Positions 56,564 to 64,000 of a stretch of 64,000 nt of DNA are shown piece after piece (the stretch's first letter is position 1; each line of letters starts with the position of its first letter). The stretch covers positions 81,799,150-81,863,149 of the forward strand of contig NC_079137.1 in NCBI RefSeq assembly GCF_945859705.1, in the 5' to 3' direction. This DNA comes from Episyrphus balteatus (taxonomy: Eukaryota > Arthropoda > Insecta > Diptera > Syrphidae). The notes under the pieces are model-generated. The model did not search any database, had not been told where the DNA came from, and saw nothing but the letters and a program-made list of their open reading frames with translations. A program made the position numbers and the translations under genes.

Positions 56564-57639
56564 CTGACATCTATTGGAAAAAAATTAATTAAAAAAGCTC
56601 TTTTGTTTTTGAAAAATAAACAAATTACAGTCAACTCCATCTTAGTCGAATCGCCACAGGACACGAAAATTGGTTCGAGTTGGAGGGAAATTCGACTATT
56701 CAATCTTTTTGCTGCAGTCGGTTTCATTAAAATCGGTTAAAAAATTTGAGTTAGAGGAAAATTTGACATAAAGGAAGTACGTCTTATAGGGAATCGACTG
56801 TATTTAAAATTTCAATTTTGTCAAAAGAGCTTTTTTTTCGCAAAATGACAGGAACTATGTGATCGAAGAGCTACTTTACGGAAAGGATATAAAATATTGT
56901 TTGAGTGTATTTCTTTTTAAAAATTTGTGAAAATTGAAAGCTTGGTCTTGTTCAAGCTTTTTGAATCGAATATTTTTTTAAAATGAAAGGGATATATACA
57001 AACAAGCTACTAGGGAGAAGAAGAAAAAAACATCGTGTTTACTTTTTTGTACTTTTTTGACTTTTTGTTTTGATGTTGCTTAGGCTTAAAAATTAAAATT
57101 ATTTGAAAAATTAGAAACTTTTTTGTACTTTTTTCACTTTGTGTTTGTAGTTCAGGATTTATACTAACTTACTTGCCTTTTTAATGAAAATTTTAGTTCA
57201 TAAACATAAGTTTATTAATTTTTGAACACAAATCTTAGAAGATACAAAAATCAACAGCTTCTTTGACTTGAAAATTCACTACCCGAAATTTCATCTTTTC
57301 AGCTTCGGATTTCGTCATTTTTGAAGTGAAAACTTCTTTAGTATCGTAGTGATTTGAAACACTATGAAACGAAAAAGCGACGGAAAAATCAATTGATTAT
57401 AAATTTTTTATTTTAACAAATAGATGAATGAAATTTATACTGTAGATATGTAATAGAATAAACTATAACTGTACAAAAATTTCAATCAATTTCATATTCA
57501 AAATCCTGAGATAACGTGGAAAAGATGTTCTTTTTCTAAACACGTTATAACTAGATCTAGAACACATACAAATAAACGCTACGCATGCTGATAATATTAC
57601 CTTTCATTACATATATTACACATAACGGTACGTGCTCTA
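56564..57639. other. Spacer
   Basis: AT-rich, no gene recognised. Confidence 0.4.
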
Positions 57640-58110
57640 CAAGTTATAAAAGATGAAATAATAAGCTTTCAGATAAAATAAAATTTACTATAGGTTGTCA
57701 TTTAAAAAAATGGATTTAATAGTGTTAGAAGAGAAAAAAGATTGATTTTTTTTTGCTTTTTTTGATGAAAACTTATTGTGTTCAAAAAATTCTAGCTCTT
57801 TTTGTAGATGTTGTAAAGACATGGTCGATATAAACATTTTGAGCTGAAACAATGACCTTACAGATGATATTACATTTATTATAAGTTGTCATAAACAAAA
57901 TGACAATGTTAGAAGAAAAAAATAATTTTTTTTTTGCTTTTTTCATGTTAAATGATTGATTTGAATAAATTTATTTTTATACTTTTTGCGCATTGTAAAA
58001 ATTTAAGTATGGTTTTATCTTTTATTCATTAGGAAAATTTTTAAGCTTTTCAAGAAACATGATTTCTTAAGGTTTCACTTCTAAAAGGTGTGAATTGCAC
58101 ACATGATTTT
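57640..58110. repeat. Dispersed AT-rich repeat, inverse of 34350-34910
   Basis: See the matching phrases TACTTTTTGCGCATTGTAA, GGTTTCACTTCT and TGTGAATTGCACACATGAT. Confidence 0.65.
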
Positions 58111-58124
58111 TTTTTTATATTTTC

Positions 58125-58590
58125 GCTTACCAAAACTTGTTTCAAGACTTTGGTCCGCAGATATGTTTGGATGCAAATAACTCAGCAACCAAACCTCCAA
58201 ACTTTTTTTTGTTTTCTGTTATGAATACAGCCTAAAGAGACCTTTCTCTTGATGTCTCAGTCGAAGAATTTGCAGGAAATTTTTTAAAATGCATTTTTTA
58301 TGGCAAGAGGTACCCCTTGGATTTTTTTCTAAAATCGGTAAAAAAATTATAATTTTTTTTACCAAAATGCAGAATCCTGTCCACTGTGCATTTTTGGGCA
58401 TTCGTAAGTCATCTTATCAATAATTCATGCAAAAATCCGCTTTATTTTATGTGGTCTTCTTTCTCACTGCAGATATCTGCCTACAAATGTAAGAAAAAAA
58501 AAACCAGACCTCCCGTAAACTTTTGGTTTTCAGTTGTAAATAGAGCTTTGAGACACCTTTCTTTTGATGTATCATTTGATTAAAAGATAA
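58125..58590. repeat. Dispersed repeat, same family as 11040-11360
   Basis: Two units start near 58140 and 58470 with GACTTTGGTCCGCAGATAT-like text and end in ACCTTTCTTTTGATGT, about 330 bp apart. Confidence 0.6.
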
Positions 58591-60350
58591 ATTCTACGCC
58601 TCTGTCAATAAACCACTATCTTCGACTGTATCGTTGACTGTTGGCCACACTGTATAATAATTTTATAGATATTCGTTTAGTTGAAATTACATCTTTTTTA
58701 AACGTTTATTGATTATAAAGTAATTTGACGTTACATTTAATTGAGTTTTACTGTTCCACTTAGTATTAATGTTAATTTAAAATTTGTTAATTTCCGTTTT
58801 ATTTATTTAAATTCCAACAACCTGTAATGTATATCAACACATGCAAATATATAAAAAAGTCGTAAATAAAAATCAATTATAGCAAAACAATAAAGACATC
58901 ATCAACATAAAAAAAATCTTTATTTGCTTTATAAAATAAAAAATCATATGGAACCGCTTCCACTACGCGTCACTTTCCCATAAAAATACTTTAATATTTT
59001 TTTACTTGTTTTTCATTTTTGTTTTTTTATTAATCAAATATGTTTTTGTAAATAAGAAAAATAACAAAATATTTAAGTTTAAAAACAGTTTCCATTAAGC
59101 TGTCAAACAGTTCTCTTAAAATATAAATTTGCTCTTTAAAAGTAAAAGTAAAATATTTTGTTTCCGGTTTGTGGCTGTTTACGAAAAAAATGTTGTCCAT
59201 TAATACGCAAATCACTTACTAAATCCTCAATCATAATTTTATTTGAAGAGACATTTTTGCATCTAGCAGAAGCTTTCTAATGATGTACACCGGTAAGTTT
59301 GTTTCTTTAATTTTTCTTTAATATTCTTGAATTTCAAAAAAGCAGTTTTTTAAATAATTTTACGAACATTTTTGTTTCCAAATATTTTAATCGTGGGTCG
59401 AAACATTTGACATTTTATTTCTCAAATCAAAAGCCTTGACAATTTATCGACCATAAATATTCTCATGGTCAAATGGGGCTTATGACCCTTTTTTGTTAAC
59501 TTACTGCAGCGCACCAAACAAATTTTTCGAAAAAAAAACGCTCATTTCAAAAACAAAAAAAACCAAATTCGAAAATGTTAAAGTAAAAATACATAAGTAA
59601 TTCTCAATAAAATCACTCTACACTCTCCCATCAGTCCCATCCATTAAGTTTCCCTTGATGAAGTGTGCGCAAGTATTTTTTTCGAACCAAAAAAAACCAC
59701 TTAATCTCTCGCAAGATTGAAAACCTCTCATAAAGTTAAAAATATTTCTTGTTGGTTTTTTAAATTTATTTTTTGATGAAAAAACAAAAAAACGCTGCTG
59801 ATCTTGTTGAACAGTTTCGAAGTGCGCGTAAACACGGCGGTACATTGTCAATCTCAGAAAACGTCCAAAATACACCAGATTGGTTTTATGTCAAATAATT
59901 TTTTTTGTTTTGTCATTGAGTTATTGAGTGTAGGTGGTAATAACTTCCGCTTCATTACATCGCGACGAAATATTGTGTTCAACACGTCAAAGTGACGTTT
60001 AATTGAATTTGACAGATCGATTTTAAGTGTAGAATTTATTCGTCAAACAGCGAGAGAGCGAGAGAGAGAGAGTATTGTTTTTGCGTTACACTAATGTAAC
60101 GCAACAGTTTGTGACGCTTTAGCTATGTTTTTTTTTTTTTACAATTTTTATGCTTACACCACTCTCAGATCTGTAAATAAATTTCAAACAAAAAGTGCGA
60201 ACGAAGACGTGTTGTGTTAGCAATTTAAATTGTGGGTAAGCAGTAAAACATTTTTTTATAAACTCATAAAAACTGTTGTGCGCCAAGCATGCGAGTAGTA
60301 GTAGGTACAACTAAAAATAAATTAATTGGATTTTGGAAAATATATTTGTT
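58591..60350. other. Spacer between repeats and gene E
   Basis: No gene. A GAGAGAGCGAGAGAG stretch (60050-60073) could bind GAGA factor or be simple repeat. Confidence 0.4.
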
Positions 60351-60422
60351 TTGCTTTATTCTCGGAAAAAATAATTTACGATCGACTCTTAGAAAATTAA
60401 GTAACAAAAACGGGAAATTGTT

Positions 60423-61118
60423 TTAAACTCTGACGTACTGGGGGGTATAGGCGAAGTATCTGCCGTCGGCAAAGTAGAGTTGTTGTCCGATTAAGCGTTG
60501 GGATCTGTAGGGTATTGGTTGAGCAATTACACGTTGTGACCTTAGAGGAATCAATGGGCGTGCTTGTAACCTTGCTGTTTTGACTCTTGGGGTAAGGGGA
60601 ACAACCAATAAGAGTTCTTCATCGTCAGGGCCTGTTTCAATTTCGTTATCTTCGGCTTCATCATTCAGAGGATCTTGGACCTCTGGTTGATCCAAGTCTT
60701 CTGGTTGTTCAGTTGGTGTTGCATCAGTTTCAGCTTCCTCAGGTTCTTCTGTAGTTACTGATTCATCGCCATCATTGGCAGCTTTTGGCTCAGCATCACC
60801 ATCGTTTGATTCGACATCATCTTTTGGCTCAGCAGATTCTGGAGGTCCATAGGTCTTAGCTGGTATTCCAGTGACGGTATTATCAGGTGGCAGATATGTG
60901 TTGTCAGGTTCAACAGCTACGTTCTCAGTTGGAAGATCGAATCGAACTTCGGGAACGATTCCAGCCGGTGGATAAGGAGTTTGAGCTGGGACATCCTCTG
61001 CAGGAGCTACTTCCTGACGAGCAGCAACTCTTTGTTGTCGATTTCTCAATCGAGCTGGTTCTGCACAACAGATGGCAGCACAAGCGATAAGAAGAGCAAT
61101 TTGAATGAATTTAGTCAT
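60423..61118 (-). CDS. Secreted ARQE/TYGPP protein E, acidic
   Basis: The longest paralog, 231 residues, function unknown. Signal peptide FIQIALLIACAAICCA, then RQQRVAARQEVAP, QTPYPPAGIVPEVRFDLP, TYLPPDN and KTYGPPES (residues ~75-95), a long acidic middle of about 75 residues (VESNDGDAEPK … DDEELLL), then a basic region with two related segments, RSQRVIAQPIPY and RSQRLIGQQLYF, and ADGRYFAYTP near the end. The doubled tail motif suggests internal duplication. The minus-strand initiator ATCAGTC lies at about 61163-61157 with a weaker TTTAAATA box about 30 nt before it. AATAAA is at 60360-60355. Confidence 0.87.
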   Translation of the reverse strand: MTKFIQIALLIACAAICCAEPARLRNRQQRVAARQEVAPAEDVPAQTPYPPAGIVPEVRFDLPTENVAVEPDNTYLPPDNTVTGIPAKTYGPPESAEPKDDVESNDGDAEPKAANDGDESVTTEEPEEAETDATPTEQPEDLDQPEVQDPLNDEAEDNEIETGPDDEELLLVVPLTPRVKTARLQARPLIPLRSQRVIAQPIPYRSQRLIGQQLYFADGRYFAYTPQYVRV

Positions 61119-61155
61119 TTTCGATAGAAGTGTTGCTTAGATCTGTTGCAACGAT

Positions 61156-61194
61156 TGACTGATATCGTCTTGCAATCTTTACAGCTTATTTAAA
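61156..61194 (-). promoter_or_regulatory. Variant TATA plus ATCAGTC initiator of protein E gene
   Basis: Minus strand TTTAAATAAG (61194-61185) and GATATCAGTC (61166-61157); the TATA box is weaker than in the other four genes. Confidence 0.58.
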
Positions 61195-61199
61195 CATAT

Positions 61200-62240
61200 T
61201 TTGCAAAATATTCTAAAGCACCTTATTGATTGTGATATGGAGCCAAAAAAAGATGATCCATACATAAATTAGAAACCTTCTACTCATTTTGCACTGTGAT
61301 GACAGTTTACTTCAAAACAACAACAGTGAAAAAAAAAACTTCCGGTGGAATCAAAATGATTCGCTAATTCACATTCATAAAACAGAGGCCTAGTTTGATG
61401 TAGTTATTGCTTACTGCAATGTCACCACGCAGTCGGATTAGTTCATCGTAAATGGCTTTTGGTTGGAATATTGATCAGCCTTATGCCATGCACGTAGTTT
61501 TATTAATCGTGATAGTTTTTTTTGTGAATATTTAATTGAGGTAGTGGCAATGTTTTGCGGCCAACGATGACGGCGCATGTCAAAGTGGTTATTTGTAGAG
61601 AATTTGGAAGGATCCCTGTGCGTAGTCTGGGCTTCTTAGTAATCATAAAAATGACTTAATATTGACATTGAAAATATTTGGTGGCGTTTCTTATGCAATT
61701 TAATTAAACCGGAAAAAAACATTGGTAGTGTTCCGGATCTATTAACAAACGAAAACTTTAATGGATTGAAGTATTTTTTGAAACTGAAAATTTTATAGAA
61801 GTCATTGAACTTTTGTAAAGTTCTTGAATTTAAGGAATCTCAAAGGAAACAACTCAGACCATTTTCGACTCACATCTAACTTCCATACCAAAGATGGCAG
61901 AAACTCTCTTTACTCGCTTTATTTGCTGAGCTGGTCAAGACTAAAATCCTCACTAAATTTCAACTGCTTACGATGAGTAGTTTCTGAGATATAGGGCTTC
62001 AGAAATCACGAAAACCGTAACTGACTCACTGACAGATCATCAAAATTATGGAGAATATTTGAGGTGGTCCCCACCCTTTGATATTCGAAACACATAAAAA
62101 TCGAGTACTTAAAACAATCACACAACTGCCTTAAATGAATTAGAAAAACTTGAGATTTTCTAATTAAAGGTGCTAGAATAACCAAATAATATAGATTTTT
62201 AATTTAATTTTAATACCTTGCAAAAAGGTTGCCAAACCAA
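61200..62240. other. Spacer
   Basis: No gene recognised; ACTGACTCACTGACAGATC near 62020 is a short direct repeat of unknown meaning. Confidence 0.4.
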
Positions 62241-62570
62241 AACAAAAACATTACTGTTAAAAAAAGTGTCAAGTTCTCGTATGTTGAAATTATGCTGGCA
62301 AAAAAGTACTAAGTTCGAAAGTACCTAGTTCTAAGGTTTTAAATTTGTATCAATTAAATTTTGATTTTTTACTTGGCAATTTTTCAAATAACTTTAAAAA
62401 TCGATAATTAAAACAAAAATTTCACGAGAAAAGTCAAAATTAAATTGATACAAATTTAAAACCAAACTTTAGAACTTGGTACACTTTTACATCTCAATAC
62501 TTTTTGTGCCAGGATAATTTCAAAAAACGAGAACTTGGTTCTTGTTTTAACAATAGGTAATGTTTTTGTT
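62241..62570. mobile_element. Foldback MITE, copy 1
   Basis: AACAAAAACATTACTGTTAA at the left and its inverse at the right, arms pairing through AAGTTCTCGT, AATTATGCTGGCA and ATTTGTATCAATTAAATTT. No ORF. Confidence 0.7.
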
Positions 62571-63584
62571 GTGATACATATCTTTTAAACCATGGAGAAT
62601 TTTAGGCTGAAGTGTTCTCACATTTAGTGCCTAACCAATTTAATTAAGTTAATATTTGAAAAACTGTGGAAAACGTTGGGCTTTTAAATTTGGTAAAACT
62701 TGGTATTATTTTTTTTTTGTATTTTAACGGGCTTGACTTAAAATATTTCTTATTTGGGCGACACTCCAGCCGAGATTTTTAAAGGGCACCAGAAAGTACT
62801 TATAATATATTTTTCCTACCGACACGGCAAGTGGTACAATTTTCTACTACTCAACTTTGAGTTATCTTTAACAGGTCATAGTTATGCTTTTGTAGTAAAA
62901 GTTCCAAAAACTTTAGCAGACATTATTTAAAGCTGATAGACTTTCAGTTCTAGCTCCTGTTCTATTGAATCTTAAAAATATAGTACCACAAATATTTGTT
63001 CTTAGAATATTGGGATAATTCTTCAACGCCTTCTAGCACAAGGTTATGTTTGATTTTCTCTGAACAACATCAATTTTTCGGGTTCACATCGAAAGGAAAC
63101 CTCGACAAAGCTGATTAAGTAAGTGCTGTGCTTAAATATTTGTCTTTCATTAGAAAAAGCCATTATTATGGCCAACTTTGAGTATTTGGCCTTTGTTTGC
63201 TCCCAGAATGTAAACAAAACCAATTTCGAGTTATTAAACTTTCAATTTCAGTAAATTTTAAATAAGCTACTATTGAATCAGGTATTTGTCTGGCGACCTA
63301 ACATATTTTCAGCTAGCGAAGTTATGGCTTTGCTGACAAACTTTGTTTCTAACATTTATTGAAATCGAAGTTCAATTCTAAAAAATATTGATTACCACTT
63401 ATTTTAAAAAGAAAAGCGTCTGCTTTTTCATTTTTTAATAGCGAATTTCAAAGTTTCACACCTTGATTTCAAAAGCTGTTTAATAACTCAAAGTAGAATC
63501 TAACTTGATACCAACTAATTGCATGTACCTACTCCAATCATTACTGAAAAATTACTTTAAAAGAGTTGAATTTAGAAAAAACTA

Positions 63585-63926
63585 TCACAACAAAAACATT
63601 ACTGTTAAAAAAAGAGCCAAGTTCTCTTATATTGAAATTATGCTGGCACAAAAAGTACTGAGATGTAAAAGTGTACCAAGTTCTAAAGTTTGGGTTCAAA
63701 TTCGTGTCAATAAAATTTTGATTGTTCTCTTGACAATTTTTCTTAATTATCGATTTTTAAAGTTATTTCAAAAATTGCCAAGTAAACAATCAAAATTTTA
63801 TTGATACGAATTTGAACCCAAACTTTAGAACTTGGTACACTTTTACATCTCAGTACTTTTTGTGCCAGCATAATTTCAATATAAGAGAACTTGGCTCTTT
63901 TTTTAACAGTAATGTTTTTGTTGTGA
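63585..63926. mobile_element. Foldback MITE, copy 2
   Basis: TCACAACAAAAACATTACTG at the left and its inverse at the right; the arms (AGCCAAGTTCTCTTATATTG, CAAATTCGTGTCAATAAAATTT) are nearly perfect, better kept than in copy 1. The open frame at 63505-63804 is only one arm read through. Confidence 0.75.
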
Positions 63927-64000
63927 TTTCACTACTTTTTGCAAGGTATGGCTGTAGAATATAAAATCTCTATATTTGATGAAAATTCAGTGAAAATGGG

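Noticed and set aside
60040..60075. GAGA-rich stretch as a regulatory island
   Set aside because: Simple GA repeats are common in this DNA and no gene start is nearby to give it meaning.

Overview
The window is nuclear DNA from an insect, most likely a fly (Diptera, probably Brachycera). The evidence is spliceosomal genes with short GT-AG introns, very AT-rich spacers, closest recalled protein resemblance to Drosophila genes, a 17.6/297-type errantivirus with a tRNA-Ser primer site, and LOA-type and CR1/Jockey-type LINEs. The species cannot be fixed from sequence alone.

Layout. At 1-12 kb lies the 3' part of a small CTD phosphatase gene (herzog/CTDSP type, + strand, exons 4211-4392, 4461-4614, 6846-7247) with a glutamine-rich tail; its introns hold a copia-like Gag/protease relic and a decayed LOA-type LINE. 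Tail-to-tail with it is a complete Als2 (alsin) gene on the - strand (12152-20209, six exons, 1398 residues: RCC1-like, DH/PH, MORN and VPS9 regions), a Rab5-activating protein. From 20.9 to 28.1 kb there is a stack of nested transposons: a palindromic Harbinger-type MITE, next to it a TA-flanked MITE, inside that a 1 kb coding-free minus-strand LINE derivative, and inside that an intact LOA-type LINE (two ORFs). Each level except the outer A-rich context has a recognisable target-site duplication.

From 31 to 61 kb five paralogous genes encode small secreted proteins (31316-31930 -, 32423-33028 +, 35837-36346 -, 48497-49060 +, 60423-61118 -). All have a signal peptide, an A-R-Q-E motif, a P-Y-P-x-A-G segment, usually TYGPP/TYLPP repeats, and in four a closing DG-x-x-(V/F)-Y-type motif. 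All five share one core promoter design, a TATA-type box about 30 nt upstream of an ATCAGTY initiator, so they look like a co-expressed cluster, probably of extracellular or cuticle-associated products (inference).

The spaces between these paralogs are packed with mobile DNA: six more-or-less tandem palindromic MITEs that share single TAA or TTA trinucleotides, several large foldback elements, an approximately 880-bp CAA/CAACAC repeat, a frameshifted CR1/Jockey-like LINE split by a MITE that contains a Tc1-like relic with IR/DR ends, and a young errantivirus (49630-55914) with identical 478-bp LTRs, a predicted -1 frameshift site, a broken integrase and a truncated env. No tRNA, rRNA or CRISPR was found. 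I did not find one wholly new molecular system; the strongest unusual observations are the site-sharing MITE clusters, the secreted-protein family with its common promoter, and the telomere-like tail of the LOA element.
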